NCBI RefSeq assembly: GCF_032452875.1
Contig: NC_083897.1
Coordinates: forward strand, 7,608,854-7,672,853
DNA length: 64,000 nt
Reading direction: 5' to 3'
From: Bos javanicus
Taxonomy: Eukaryota > Chordata > Mammalia > Artiodactyla > Bovidae
This document shows, in pieces, positions 38,170-50,655 of this stretch; the stretch's first letter is position 1, and each line of letters starts with the position of its first letter. The position numbers and the translations under genes are program-made. The notes beneath the pieces are model-generated. The model had not been told where the DNA came from. It worked only from the letters and a program-made list of their open reading frames with translations, and did no database searches.

Positions 38170-38769
38170 GTCTTTATTTTTTTTTTTAAACTTTACAAAT
38201 TGTATTAGTTTTACCAAATATCAAAATGAATCCACCACAGGTATACCTGTGTTCCCCATCCTGAATCCTCCTCCCTCCTCCCTCCCCATACCATCCCTCT
38301 GGGTCGTCCCAGTGCACTAGCCCCAAGCATCCAGTATCGTGCATCGAACCTGGACTGGCAACTCATTTCATACATGATATTATACATGTTTCAATGCCAT
38401 TCTCCCAAATCATCCCACCCTCTCCCTCTCCCACAGAGTCCAAAAGACTGTTCTGTACATCAGTGTCTCTTTTGCTGTCTCGTACACAGGGTTATTGTTA
38501 CCATCTTTCTAAATTCCATATATGTGCGTTAGTATACTGTATTGGTGTTTTTCTTTCTGGCTTACTTCACTCTGTATAATAGGCTCCAGTTTCATCCACC
38601 TCATAGAACTGATTCGAATGTATTCTTTTTAATGGTTGAGTAATACTCCATTGTGTATATGTACCACAGCTTTCTTATCCATTCATCTGCTGATGGACAT
38701 CTAGGTTGCTTCCATGTCCTGGCTATTATAAACAGTGCTGCGATGAACACTGGGGTACATGTGTCTTTA
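38170..38769 (-). mobile_element. Young ruminant L1, 5'-truncated, antisense
   Basis: On the minus strand this is the end of ORF2 and the whole 3' UTR of a ruminant L1, with a poly-A tail seen as T's at about 38177-38187. The + strand contains 'aaactttacaaattgtatta', 'ctgggtcgtcccagtgcact' and 'cgtgcatcgaacctggactg'-like phrases. The minus reading at 38601-38807 is the ORF2 C-terminus (ALFIIARTWKQPRCPSADEW). gtcttta at 38170-38176 and 38763-38769 is a possible 7-bp TSD. Low divergence suggests recent insertion. Confidence 0.88.
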
Positions 38770-39402
38770 AAAAAGGCTATTGATGGAATGTTTAAGAACT
38801 CTTGCATTTATTCAGTTGCTCCAGCCAGAGAGACATGGTGGCTTCACTGAGAAAACTGACCCATTCTATACATATGACTGCCTGCTAACTGTTACCTGTT
38901 ATGACCCAGGTAACTGGTTATAACAATGATCCAGAAGCCACTTGTGTAGTTGGTAGAAAAGAAAAGTTGAGTCATTCTCTCCAACCAAAAATCGAGTTAT
39001 CGGATGGCAGGTATAATTAGTGACTTTTCCTCAAAGATCCACAGTAAACAAATGTTGGTTCTAAGCCAGCTTGTTTTAAGAAATCAGTAAGAAATGTATT
39101 TATATGTGTATTATCATGGGATGTATCCAGTTGTTTCACAGGAAACCAGCAGGAGTATGTTTCTTGAAATTATAGCGATTAACTAAAAACTGTTTTCATT
39201 CCCTGAAGCAGAAAGAGTGAGTTCTGATACCCTTTCAGAATTCTCTTGGAAGGGGTTGTAGGTGGAAAAGTAGAGGGGCACTTGATTTAAAAAAAAAAAA
39301 AAAAGAAGAAGAAGTTTTATTGACTTAGGATATCCCTCTCTCACCTCTACCACTTTTTATTGAGCAGCTCATAATCCCTAACCAGGGTGAGGGACTCGGT
39401 AC

Positions 39403-39487
39403 TATTGGGGTTGGCCAAAAAGTTTGTTTGGGTTTTTCCACATGATAGTACAGAAGAACCCAAACAAACTTTTTGGCTATTCCAATA
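39403..39487. mobile_element. Mariner-like palindromic MITE, copy 2 (best preserved)
   Basis: Nearly perfect inverted arms, 'ttggccaaaaagtttgtttg' and 'caaacaaactttttggc', flank a short loop. The arms are bounded by TA at 39403-39404 and 39486-39487. It is 81 bp between the TA dinucleotides and would fold into a long hairpin in RNA from either strand. Confidence 0.85.
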
Positions 39488-40527
39488 GCAGTATCAAAAT
39501 CTTCTTGGACTAACCTGGCCTTGACCTTCACCTCGATGGCTGTTCCAGAAGCTTATCTGGGAATAATCCCCTGCCCTCATGAAATCACTCACACATTTCA
39601 GGGCAGGAAGCCAGGGATTTCCATCTGCTGAATAGTCAGCACACAATCAGCTCCATGGAAATTTGGTTTGGTGTCCAGCTTTAGCAGAGCCTATGTTCAC
39701 CCTCCCAACAGGCATCAAATTGCTACAAGAAATAATTGACCACTTAAGCTTTCAAGACATCAGCCTTGGACCCTCCAATCAGGGATCCTTGTTCTGGGAA
39801 GCATTTTTCCTTCAAGGATTAGAAATTAAGAAAGTGTGCTTTAAATGGTATTCGCTAGGTGGCATCAATTCCCATTAAGTTTTCAAAGGCCATTCATCTA
39901 TATTGCAGGCAAAGGAGGCTCTCTAGGAAGATTTATTAGCACAAAGACTTGGAAGAGCGACCAAACAGTCATTGCCCCCATGCCCAGACCGCACCCCAAC
40001 ACATGTGTCTTTCTCAAAAACTAGGAAAGCATCTACTAATCCATGTAATGATGGTTTCATTAAAGAACATCTTATTACTAGAGCCAATTTGAATCAACAT
40101 TCAATTCTGAGCAAAGCTATTGCCACATTCTAATTGGTTTTCAGTTTCTAATGTTCACCAATTCCTAGTGACCTTTACAGCCAATAAGCAATTCGTATGA
40201 AAATGGAACTGTTTTGAAAATCTGATTAGAAAAGGTGCTGGATATTTCTAGGTGTAAAGAAGTGCAAATCATTTTCTAATTCCCACTAGCCACTTTTCTT
40301 TTCCCTCAGTTGGTTACTAGTGACAGCAGTAAGGACTCGGTGGGGAAGTTCTTTAGGACAGCTCACAAAAGTTGATGATCTAAGAGTAGAATGAGCAGTA
40401 TAGGACAAGTCAACTCTTAGCGTGATTGTACTGAAAATGTTACGTAAACCCAACAAAGGGAATGCTTGGTATTCACATAATACTGAGGGGCCCAACCAAT
40501 TGGTCTCCAAGCCATTTGTCCTCTTAC

Positions 40528-40680
40528 TATCCTCTACTCAGGACTTTCCCAATGGTCCAAGGGTTAAGACTCTGCCTTCCAATGCCGGGAGTGTGGGTTC
40601 CATCCCAGGTAGGAGAGCTAAGGTCCCACGTGCCATGGGGTGTTGCCAAATTTTTTTTAAAAAATTAATATCCTCTATTC
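40528..40680 (+). repeat. CHR-type SINE with 12-bp TSD
   Basis: The element (40540-40668) starts 'aggactttcccaatggtcca' and shows 'gggttaagactctgccttcc' and 'gggttccatcccaggtagga', ending in T- and A-rich sequence. The flanks tatcctctactc (40528-40539) and tatcctctattc (40669-40680) match at 11 of 12 bases. Confidence 0.9.
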
Positions 40681-41561
40681 TTCCCCTCCTTGAACCCCAT
40701 AAATCAGAGAAAGCAACCAGCAGGAACATATCATCTCTTACTTGGGGACTTCACTGCCACAGCATGTCACTTTCCCCTCAGTCCTCCATGATCTCAAGGC
40801 AATTTTAAGAACAGCAATTCCTCTACAAAAAAAAAAAAAAAAAATCATTGAGGACCCCTGATGGCAAGCCTTCTCAACATTGTAGGCTAAAACAAGACCA
40901 CATGCAACATTTACAAACATAACATGAGCTCATTTCTACCCATTCTCACTCCATATTAAAACCACAGGGGCTAAATAGTAATACCATAAAACAGCCCGGG
41001 GCCAGCCCTCTAGTCCTTCCACTAAGAGAAAAATAAAAGAAAATTCCTTTCTAATCGCCCTGCAGACATTTTTCCTTGTCCTGAGTAAGGCTGCCATTAA
41101 AATGATGATATCTTTAAGTGATTCTTTTGTTTCTCTCATTTTCTGAACTATCCTTAGCTGTTATCTTACAGTCACAGAAAGTCACTGGCACAGAGAGGAA
41201 GGCAGGGAGGGGCTGAGCCAAATGCATGCAGCTGGAAGAGACATCTGAAATATTACCATCAGCCCTCATGACTTGAAAACTGATTTCCTTAGACAGCAGC
41301 TCCAAAACTCAATGTCCCAATTGGAGTTGGAAGCACCCATGCTAAAAAAAGACAAGTCGACAGCTTCATTGCCATTGCCCAAAGAAATGCCACTATGATT
41401 TGGAAAACTGCACCAAAATGATCATTCTCCACCAGGTTTTGAACGTTTAACCTGATACCAGAGTCATGTTAAAAAGTAGCACCAAGAGGAAAAGCAATCC
41501 CGAAATTCTCTCTGCCTTCAGACCCCTAGAAATATTAGAAGACAACTACAAATGTTTGATT

Positions 41562-41697
41562 TCTTTTCCAGAATACTGGAGTAGTAGCCTTTCCCTTCTC
41601 CAGGGGATCTTCCCAACCCAGGGATCAAACCCAGGTCTCCCATATTGTAGGCAGATTCTTTACCAGCTGAGCCATACAGGAAGCCCTCTTTTCCAGA
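41562..41697 (-). repeat. Bov-tA SINE fragment with 11-bp TSD
   Basis: The element (41573-41686) contains the tRNA head region in reverse ('ggggatcttcccaacccagg', 'ttctttaccagctgagcc'). It is flanked by tcttttccaga at 41562-41572 and 41687-41697. The 3' part of the SINE is missing. Confidence 0.9.
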
Positions 41698-41829
41698 TTC
41701 TTGGCCATATTCCCACTGAAGATAGTTCAGGGGATAAGAGGATAACATTTTAAATGAAATGTTAATGCTAATTTAAACCCCTTTAAAAAATAAATATGAA
41801 TGGAAAGGAGTGGGGAAAGACATGACTTG

Positions 41830-42074
41830 CTCCAGTGCCCCAGAAAGTGAAAAGTGAAAGTGAAGTTGCTCAGTCATGTCCGACTCTTGCGACCCCACGG
41901 ACTGTAGCCTACCAGGCTTTTCCATCCATGGGATTTTCCAGGCAAGAGTACTGGAGTGGGTTGCCATTTCCTTCTCCAGGAGATCTTCCCAACCCAGAGA
42001 TTGAACCTGGGTCTCCCGCATTGTAGGCAGATGCTTTACCATCTGAGCCATCAGGGAAGTCCTCCACTGCCCCA
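41830..42074 (-). repeat. Bov-tA SINE with 13-bp TSD
   Basis: The SINE (41843-42061) is full length and antisense, from 'gaaagtgaaaagtgaaagtg' to 'ctgagccatcagggaagtc'. The flanks ctccagtgcccca (41830-41842) and ctccactgcccca (42062-42074) match at 12 of 13 bases. Confidence 0.94.
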
Positions 42075-42509
42075 GGCAGGACAGAAAAATTGAAATGTAT
42101 CTGCAGACTCCCCACCCTGCCCCTGCCCCGGGAACTGCCCTGTCTTCTGAGTGGCCAACATTGTAAGCCCCATGAAGCACAGTTGAATTACTCATGAAGA
42201 ACATTTTGTCTCAACACAAGACTCTGTTACTATTATCATCAGTAACTTTTCTTTTAATGCAGGCAGCAAAAAGAAGTGCCCTCTCAACTTGATTTGGGAA
42301 GTAGTCCCTCCAAGAGGATTTAGATTCTGCTTACACATCCTGAATCTCTCTCATACACACACATGCACACGCATGCATTTTCAGAGTTCAGATTTCAGAT
42401 CTGGATTTCAGTCCATATATTGTATAACATTTGCTGATTATTTATTATAAGGTTTTTGAACTTTATGAGGAAAGAAGAACAATCTCTTCACAAATGTCCC
42501 CGTGTTAAG

Positions 42510-42554
42510 TATTGGATTGGCCAAAAAGTTTGTTCAGGCTTTGGCCACTCCAGT
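42510..42554. mobile_element. Mariner-like MITE, half copy (copy 3)
   Basis: It begins at a TA with 'ttggattggccaaaaagttt', then 'gttcaggctttggccactcc', and ends at another TA. Only the outer arms remain and the middle is deleted. Confidence 0.65.
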
Positions 42555-43614
42555 ATGTTGACATTTGGACATGATTAAGAAAACTAACCATTAATCTTCA
42601 AGTTTTACTACAACAGACTTTCCTCATCCCTTAGCCCGTCCCCTTGCCTTAGGAAACACATCAAAATATAGAAATTCTTTTGTAAAAAAATGTTCTCACA
42701 AGTACCATGATGAATTTGAGATCTTGACACTGTATCCAGACAACAGCAACCACATTTAATTAGTTTGAAGACATATATGATGTGACTAAATGTTTGATGA
42801 TATGGTGAAATGACACACTAGGGAGCATATAATAACAACAATAGGAGATGAGCTGACACCAAGGAATGGTAGGTCAGACACATTTATTGTATATATTCCT
42901 TGACAATTTAAAAAAGAAATGATTTTGTAATTTTGACATGGCCATTCTCATACCACCTTATCCCCCCCCCAAATATTCTTTTCCTATGTCATATAATACA
43001 TTACACAGCAAGACTCATAGACCTTATAGGTTAAGACTAGAGGCAGAGCAGCAGGTACAAAGTGAGGCTGCTGACCTGAGGCCTGGCCAAATGGGACTCT
43101 GAAAAAGGGAATGATACATTCAGACAGCTGCACACCAATACCTGTCTCCAAGACAAAGGAGGAAATGTGGCAAGACAGGCTAGTAATAATGCCCTCAATT
43201 CTATTACTTGTTCATCACTCTTTCAATAACTTTTTGGGGCAACTACTATATACCAAACTCAAAGCTAAGCACGGAAGAGCCATCTCCATGAATGAAATTA
43301 AATTTCTGCCTTTTGTGAAATCACATGAAAATACTTAGGTTTTTTTCACCATTCTTGGAGGTTATTTGGGGAAACAGATTGACTTAAAACATAGGTATCT
43401 CGGAGAACTAGATGATCATCCCTCCAGGGCAGTCGATGGTGTTTATTTCGATGGATTGACTTCCTAGCACATGCCAATCTCTGGATATCCTTTGTGGTGA
43501 ATAAGAGTAGGGTTCATGATTCTCTATAACTCCAGCAGGAAGGTCATCAAAGTGATGAATAAAACAGAAATGGCCTCTACCCCCCAAGAGCTCACAATCT
43601 AGTGGGCTGACAAT

Positions 43615-43843
43615 TTTCAGCACATGTGTGTGCTCAGTCATTTCACTCATGCCCAACTCTTTGCAGCCTGCCAGGCTTCTCTGTCCCTGGGATTCTCCAG
43701 GCAAGAATACTGGAGTGGGTTGCCATGCCCTCCTCCAGGGGATCTTCCCAACCCAGGAACCAAACCCGCATCTCTTTTGTCTCCTGCATTGGCAGGCAGG
43801 TTCTTTACCATTAGGGCCACCTGAGAAGCCCCTTTCAACACAT
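43615..43843 (-). repeat. Bov-tA SINE with 11-bp TSD
   Basis: The element (43626-43832) is antisense, with 'gtgtgctcagtcatttcact' at its 3' end and 'ctttaccattagggccacct' at its head. The flanks tttcagcacat (43615-43625) and tttcaacacat (43833-43843) differ at one base. Confidence 0.93.
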
Positions 43844-44429
43844 ATCCACTTATCTCACCACACTTGATTCACATGACAACCCTGCCAGGCAACCAGAACA
43901 GGTGTTATTACACCTCCTTGAAACATTGAAGCAAGATGACACTGGGACTTGAAATCTGCTCAGCTCAGTGGGGACAAACTAGAATTCTGAGTCTAGACGG
44001 GGTCCTCTTTCCATTCCATCTCAATGCCTTTCTGGTACGAGTGTTCATAGAAACATGGGGTACTATGCATGAACCAAGCCTATAGGGTAGAGCATGTTAA
44101 GGCATCTCTATCATCTCCTGGTTGATCTTTGTTTTTATTCCCTCTGATGGATCAATTACAAAAGGAAGCCTATACACACTTTTAAATTACATTTTGCCAT
44201 GTCCCCCAAATCTCAAAGGGATCCAAGATAAGAAGGCAAAGAAAAGGAAAACATCCATAAAACTAAAGCAAATGCCACAAATGTAGTAGACTGCTATTAT
44301 TCACGGCTTGTTATAGCTTCTGATATGACAAGGGTTATGTCATGATGTAGATAAAACTGGAAAGAATAAGAAGATGAAAATGATTTCTAGTTCCACGTCC
44401 ACTGATGACTTTCTTGTTTTTCTTTGGGT

Positions 44430-44540
44430 AAGGGTCATTTGGTCTCAGTTTCCTCATCTATCAAGGGAAATATTCCCTGCTCTACCTTCTGTATGGGGTT
44501 GGTTAGAAGATAATATCAGAAAAAGCTCTTGAATGATATG
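44430..44540 (-). repeat. MIR SINE (partial)
   Basis: The antisense landmarks 'ggtctcagtttcctcatcta' and 'atgaagtgttctac' bracket a diverged middle. This is a short relic. Confidence 0.6.
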
Positions 44541-45312
44541 AAGTGTTCTACAAATCCCAAGAGATTTAAAGGACCCACCAGTAGAGCAACTGAAGTATAG
44601 AGACTGTCCAAATAAGGCTCTGAGGAGACGTGAGAGAAGGGTATTTCTCAAAAAGAAAAGAACCTCTGCTTGCTCAATGGAAGAGAGTTGAGGGGTGGCA
44701 TTTCCAGCTGTGGGAGGAGAGAGAAAACTCATTTATATCCTTCCCCCATCCTCCTGATCCCATTCCTACCTGTTATAAAATATGACCTCATCTCTTAGTC
44801 CATCTCTAGCCATTCCTTTGTGGTCTGCAGATTCAATAACTTCACCGTGCACAGCTTAAAGCTGCCCTTGAAGACCACCTAGAAACTTCAGGTGCTTCCA
44901 AGGTGGCATGCAGGCCATCTGTCCAAAGTGACCAACCATATGGATTTCATTAGCCTGTCTCCGTTAGTCCTCCCAGGTAACCTACTTGCTTATGAGAGCA
45001 TGTCACAGCTCAGGAAGCCTTAGGGGGTTAAGTCTTTGTTATCTTTGAGGCTGCCAACTCTCTCAGACCACACCAGGATAATTAACATCACACAGGACTC
45101 CCAGATCTTTGTGAGAATTCTGAAACTCTCTTCCCTAGAGGAACTCACCACAGGACCTCTCTCTTTCCTTGTCTAACAAAGTCAAAGTACATAATAGCCT
45201 TCCAGTTAGAGGATGGGGACCCATCTGTTCAATTAGACTTTCCTTGAATTCACCTGGCAAGCCTGCACAGGTTGATTATTTACGATTCCTTTCTATCACC
45301 ATAAGAAGCCTA

Positions 45313-45330
45313 AATAGTTGATCAACTATT
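45313..45330. repeat. Perfect 18-bp palindrome
   Basis: The sequence aatagttgatcaactatt equals its own reverse complement. A nearby 'attgatcaacaacaatcaac' repeats the TTGATCAAC core with one further arm. It may be chance in AT-rich DNA. Confidence 0.8.
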
Positions 45331-45599
45331 ATTGATCAACAACAATCAACTAAAATTTCAACTGACTGAAACTCAACTCACAAAAACATGCAATTAACTA
45401 GAATGCTTGGTAGCACTCCACTTTGGAAAGGAAGAGGAAACTCACACAAATAAAACCTTGATGTGAATTTTTCTTTCAAAAAGGCTACAAGGTGAGGCCC
45501 TGTAGTCAAGTTCGTTCTAATCTTCAACATCTTCCACTTTTTAAACCAGTGAGTAAAGCTATATTGAGTGTCTACTGTATCAAGTTAGGTACCAGGGAT

Positions 45600-45812
45600 A
45601 CAGTAGGGGAAACATGACAGAATTTGCCTGCCAACACAGGAGACACAGGAGACATGGGTTTGATCCCTGGGTCTGGAAGATCCCTAGAGAAGGAAATGGC
45701 AACCCATTCCAGTATTCTTGCCTGGGAAATTCCATGGACATAGGAGGCTGGTGGGCCACACAGTTCATGGGGTCCCTAACAGTCAACATGACTGAGCATG
45801 CACGCATGTTTT
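45600..45812 (+). repeat. Bov-tA SINE (head diverged)
   Basis: Recognisable parts are 'gggtttgatccctgggtctg', 'aacccattccagtattcttg' and 'acatgactgagcatgcacgc'. The first ~20 bp of the tRNA head is unclear. Confidence 0.85.
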
Positions 45813-45839
45813 GTTGGAAGGAGAGAAACAGTAAACATA

Positions 45840-46175
45840 TAAACAAATAGGTGCATAAAATAATTTCAGGCCCCAATAAGCACTCTGTGTATTATGATAG
45901 AGAATGACTTAGAGAGGACTGTTTTAACTGGGAGCTTGGGATGGAAGGGGTTTGGGGAAAGCCTCTTTAAGGAGGTAACATTTAATTAACGGCCTGAATG
46001 ATAAGAGTTAGTCATGTGAAAATATGATGGAAGAGTATTCCAAACGGCAGGAATACAAAGTGCAAAGGTCTTGGGGCAAGAAAAATCCTGGCATGTTTAA
46101 GGGACAGGAAGACGACCTTGGTAACTGAAGAATGGATTTATATGCTAGAGTTATAGCAATGGAGAGTATGTAAAG
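45840..46175 (-). repeat. L2 LINE fragment, antisense
   Basis: Antisense L2 landmarks are in order: 'aaagcctctttaaggaggta', 'acggcctgaatgataagagt', 'gaagagtattccaaacggca', 'gtgcaaaggtcttggggcaa' and 'cctggcatgtttaagggaca'. This corresponds to the coding side of L2 rather than its tail. Confidence 0.78.
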
Positions 46176-46369
46176 TGGTCAGGTTTGGGATATATTTTGG
46201 GGAGAGTCTCAGAATTTGCTGATGCATTGGATAACATTTATGAACAAGGTGGAAGAGCTCATATTTTTGACCTTCCTTTTCAGTGGTCACTAATGAAATC
46301 TCTAAGTCCTACATTCATCAAATGATCCAAGGATACTTGTAGTAACTATGAACTATAACAACAAACAAA

Positions 46370-46590
46370 GGGCTTCCCAGGTGGCGCTAGCGGTGAGGAA
46401 CCCACCTATCAATACAGGAGACTTAAGAGATGCAAGTTCGATTCCTGGGTCAGGAAAGTCCCCTGGAGAAGGAAATGGCAACACACTCCAGTATTCTTGC
46501 CTGGAGAATCCCATGGAGAGAGGAGCCTGGAAGACTATGGTCCATAGGACTGCAAAGAGCTGGACACGACTGAAGCAACTTAGCACACAT
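46370..46590 (+). repeat. Bov-tA SINE
   Basis: It is full length, from 'gggcttcccaggtggcgcta' through 'agttcgattcctgggtcagg' to 'ctgaagcaacttagcacaca'. The flanks are both AACAA-rich, so the TSD is ambiguous. Confidence 0.93.
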
Positions 46591-47147
46591 AGCAACAAAG
46601 CAAACTGTAGGAACAAGGGCTGAGAAGGTACACTTACACTAGGACTGGTTAGGAAATTTTTCCAAGTGGGAAAATAAGTCTTAAGGTTAATCATCAAAAA
46701 AATTTTAGAAGTCCAGAAGCCCCTAATGATTCATGCCTTTACTGTATCTTATTTGGTCTTCTTAGAAGGTGGTTTTATGGCAGAGGTATATTTTCACAGA
46801 CAACTAACTCCATTTTGCAGAAAAACATTTCTTTACATTCCTGTTCCTGCTACCTCACTTTTGCCACCTGGCAGAAAAAAATACACCCAGATAAATTCAG
46901 GCAAACAGTGATTTCCCAGTCATTTCAGGATTTTTCTCTCTTCCCTGGAATAATATCCAAGTTCCAGGGAGTGTACATGGTGTCATGGCATCAGGGCAGC
47001 CATCTAACACCAGAGCATCAGGATCACTTCCAGCATCCACTGAGCTGTACCACCCAGCTTGGATGTCAAGTAGTCTTTCTCCTCCACACAGACATTTGCC
47101 AGGCCACAAGACCTCTGCAGACCTACATAACCCTGCACCTATTGCCA

Positions 47148-47192
47148 GGCTGTCTCCTTTTTTTCTCTCTTTCTCTCTCTCTCTCCTCTTGC
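47148..47192. repeat. Pyrimidine-rich low-complexity tract
   Basis: A T/C run of the tctctttctctctctctc type on the + strand. It produces spurious Ser/Leu and Arg/Glu-Lys reading frames on the two strands. Confidence 0.85.
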
Positions 47193-47410
47193 ACAGTTGT
47201 AGGGCTACTGGAATAGTCTCTTTCTCTCCTTCCACCTCTCTGGGACAGCTCCTTTCTCCTCCAGGCCTCATGTAGCCATTGCTATTCTATGACACCAGCA
47301 CCAAGCTAGACATAGGCTATTCTTTTCAATTTATCACCCCTATGCTACACCCTGGAAGTGAGACCCCATTACTTCTGCCCTGGGAGTGCCATCCTCTCTC
47401 CTCCTTTTGG

Positions 47411-47446
47411 AGAGCTGGGATGAGGTGGAGAGCTGGGATGAGGTGG
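47411..47446 (+). repeat. 18-bp tandem duplication
   Basis: The unit agagctgggatgaggtgg occurs twice, exactly, at 47411-47428 and 47429-47446. Confidence 0.9.
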
Positions 47447-47709
47447 GGAGCAGGGCACAGAGACCCTTCTGTGATGCACAGCCCAGTCTGACTTCTCTTG
47501 TACTCCTCTCTGCCTCAGCTCTTATCTGGCCTCCAAGGGTAGTTAGTCTGGCTCATTATTGATCTGTTTTCCAATTTATTGAGTATGACATAAACTTCAT
47601 ATTTCCCTTTTGGTCTTAGAATTTGGAAACTCAAAAACCTCTCTTTTTTATCAGAAAGTTTGGTTCTTACTAATTGAAAACTTGGCCTTCAAGGTACTGT
47701 TGCCTCTGC

Positions 47710-48375
47710 CTTTTAAAACAATTTAATGAAGATACAATTTACCCATTTAAAAAGTACAGTTCAAAGAATTTTGGTATATTACATTATTAGTGTTTAAAAA
47801 TTATAATAAAATATATATAACATAAAATTTGCTGTTTTAACCATGTTTAAGTATGCCATTCAGTGGTATTACATTTACAATGTTGTATAACCATCACCAC
47901 TATTTCTGAAACATTTTCATCACCTCAAACAGAAACTCTATAACCATTAATCAAGAACTTCCCATTCCCCTACTCTCCCAGCCCCTAGTAACCACTGTTC
48001 TACTTTCCATTTATATGAATCTGTATGGAATCATACAATATTTGTCTTTTTGTGTGTGACTTACTTTGCTTAGCACACTGTCTGCATGGTTCACCCGTCC
48101 ATATTATAGCATGTTTCAGACCTTCATTCCTTTTTAGGATGAATTTATCTATTGTCTATCTATAGCACATCTTGCTTATCCATTCATCTTTTAACAGACA
48201 CTTGGGTGGTTCACACATTTTGGCTATTGTAAATAATGCTACAATGAACACTGATGTACAAACATCTGTTCAAATCCTTGTTTTCAATTCCTTTTGCTAT
48301 ATACCTAGGAATGGAATTTCTGGATCATATGCCAGTTCTATCTTTTCTACTGTAACTTTTTGAAAGTCTATTTTG
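47710..48375 (-). repeat. L1 3' end (older), antisense
   Basis: The + strand carries 'gaagatacaatttacccatt', 'gttttaaccatgtttaagta', 'tgttgtataaccatcaccac' and 'attttggctattgtaaataa' in the order expected for a reversed L1 3' UTR and ORF2 tail. It is decayed. Confidence 0.82.
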
Positions 48376-49853
48376 AAACAAAAGATGAGGGCATTTTCTG
48401 TTCTGTTTTCTTCCTAATCTTCTCTTAAGCCACTGATGCCTCCATCCCACTAGGAAGATCTGGTACCTGGTATTGGGGGCAGAACTTTAGTTAGCATCAC
48501 AGAGAATTATCTTGATACACGACTTGAAGTTGAAAGGGAGTCGAAGTTGAAGGGAAGATATGCTATGTACATAAATGTTGAAAAATACCTAAATTCCTGT
48601 TGATTCCACACATCACACATATATACGGAGGGACCTAGATATTTAGCTAGTGATTTCATCTTGTAGCAACATCTTAGGGGAGCATCCTTCTTTTTTCTAT
48701 ATTTGGGCTGCAACACTGATGCCCCAACAAGATGGCAGTAGAATGCAGGTGATGAATGGTAGAATGAAACCCATTGCCCTCCTGTTCTCAATGGTTTAGA
48801 ATGTTACCTGTTGCTATCTGTACACTCCCTGGTGCCCTAAATGAAGAAGCTCCTGAAAGCAGTCAGCTGCTATGCCTAGAGGAACCTGCATTCTGGAACT
48901 TATTCTTAATTCCCAGTGGTATCAAAATTCTTATGTGGGCACAGCCTGATTTAGTTCACTCTCAATTTTATTTCCCTTGTCCCTGTAGACTGGATTACAG
49001 ACTATTTCTTGTATCATTCAGTAACATTGATTTTCAGATTCACTGGGTGAAGAACTCTGTCCTAGACAGTCTGGGAAAGAATAGGAGGTGCCATTCAGAA
49101 CCCTGAGTTCAGTATGAAGACAATAAAGGGGTCAGGTGACAATTGGTAAAGGTCTCTGGAAAAGGGGGCATCTTGAAAATATTTGGAGAGAAAAGAGAAT
49201 TCAAAATGAGGGCAAAGGGTATCTATTTGTGACCAAAACAACAACAAGACAGGCCATAATTTTATGTCAAGTTAGACTGTGGCCTCTATTGACTGAAGAA
49301 CTGTTAGTTCTGTCTAGCGTTCACACTAAGATTTGTTTGCTCAAAATAGTGTACATAGATGTGTTTGGGGTGGGGAGGAGTTTAGGGTGAAAAAATTTTC
49401 CAAGAAAAAAGTATCACAGTAGAAACAATAGTGTCATAGTAGAAATCAGTGCTCTGAGCTCTTACTTCTAGTTTTGTAACTCACATCTTGCACGTGAAGA
49501 TGAGGTTCATAAATCCAAAGAATACCTTGCTTTCTCCAGAGAATATTTTGCTTCTTTTGCATGAGTTTGAGGAACCAGTCTTGAAAATCAAACTCCATCT
49601 ATGCTTTGGCAAATAATACCAAATTGAAATGAAAGAAAGGGCAGCCACCTAACCCCAGATCATCGTGAAAGAGCCCTTCATATTTAAAAACAACCCCACT
49701 ATATTAGACCTTATTTCACCTAAAATAAACAGCCCCTTTCCTGGTGTGACAATATTAATAGAGTAATCATGAAGAAAAACATATTAAATCCCCTTTACAC
49801 AGAATTCTAATGTTTAATTTCAAAATATTTGTATCTTGCCCCTTTCCTGCAGC

Positions 49854-49854
<1 letters not shown>

Positions 49855-49897
<43 letters not shown>

Positions 49898-49899
49898 TG
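49855..49899. repeat. (CT)n(CA)n compound microsatellite
   Basis: About twelve CT units are followed directly by about ten CA units. It is a likely polymorphic length marker. Confidence 0.95.
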
Positions 49900-50655
49900 T
49901 GCAAGAGCACACATGCACATATCCTACAACTTGGATAATTGTGATTAGCAAATAATTAAAGTTTATTATATATAAAATCACCAGGAAGTAAACTGCTCCA
50001 CTGACTATATCCTGAAGAACGCTTTTCCTTTATTTTCTTGGCCTGGGATTTCAGCCAGTTGTACAAACAAGAAGGTTGAGAATAGCATGGTCAATGACTG
50101 AGGAGAAATAGAAATTAGTTCAAGGAGGCTTGGATACATGTGTACAATATGGATCCAGAGAAAGCTGTTAAAGGTAAGGGACACCTCCAGATCTTCAGAG
50201 CTGACATCAGGAGACAATCATGGCTTCTCATAGTTCTCTATTGGTCTTGTCTTAAAACATTTCTATCTGGAATTGCCCAAAGAGCTGACCTACAGGGACT
50301 GGCCTGCAATTTTTTTTTTTTTTTACTAGATTGTTTCCCATGTCACAAGAATTGAGACTATTTAGCCTGAAGAAAATATGCAGAAGTAGAATATATTAGG
50401 ATTCTCTTCAACTATTTGAAGGGTAGATATTTTGAAGATGAGTTGCACTGCTTCTGTGGGCGCTAAGGGACATAACCAAAATCAAAGTGTGGATATTACA
50501 GGGATAGAGACTTTAGCTCACTGTAAAAAGAACCTTCTAATAAAGGAATCCAAAATTATATTGACTGTCTGCATAGATAATGAGCTGTTCCTCTTTGAAG
50601 GGCTATCGGCCAGGAATAGGCTAATGGCCACTTGTCAGAGATGGTGAATAGAGGA

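Noticed and set aside
46897..47271. Minus-strand ORF with Arg/Glu/Lys runs
   Set aside because: It depends on the TC-rich low-complexity tract at 47148-47192, and no splice or family evidence supports it.
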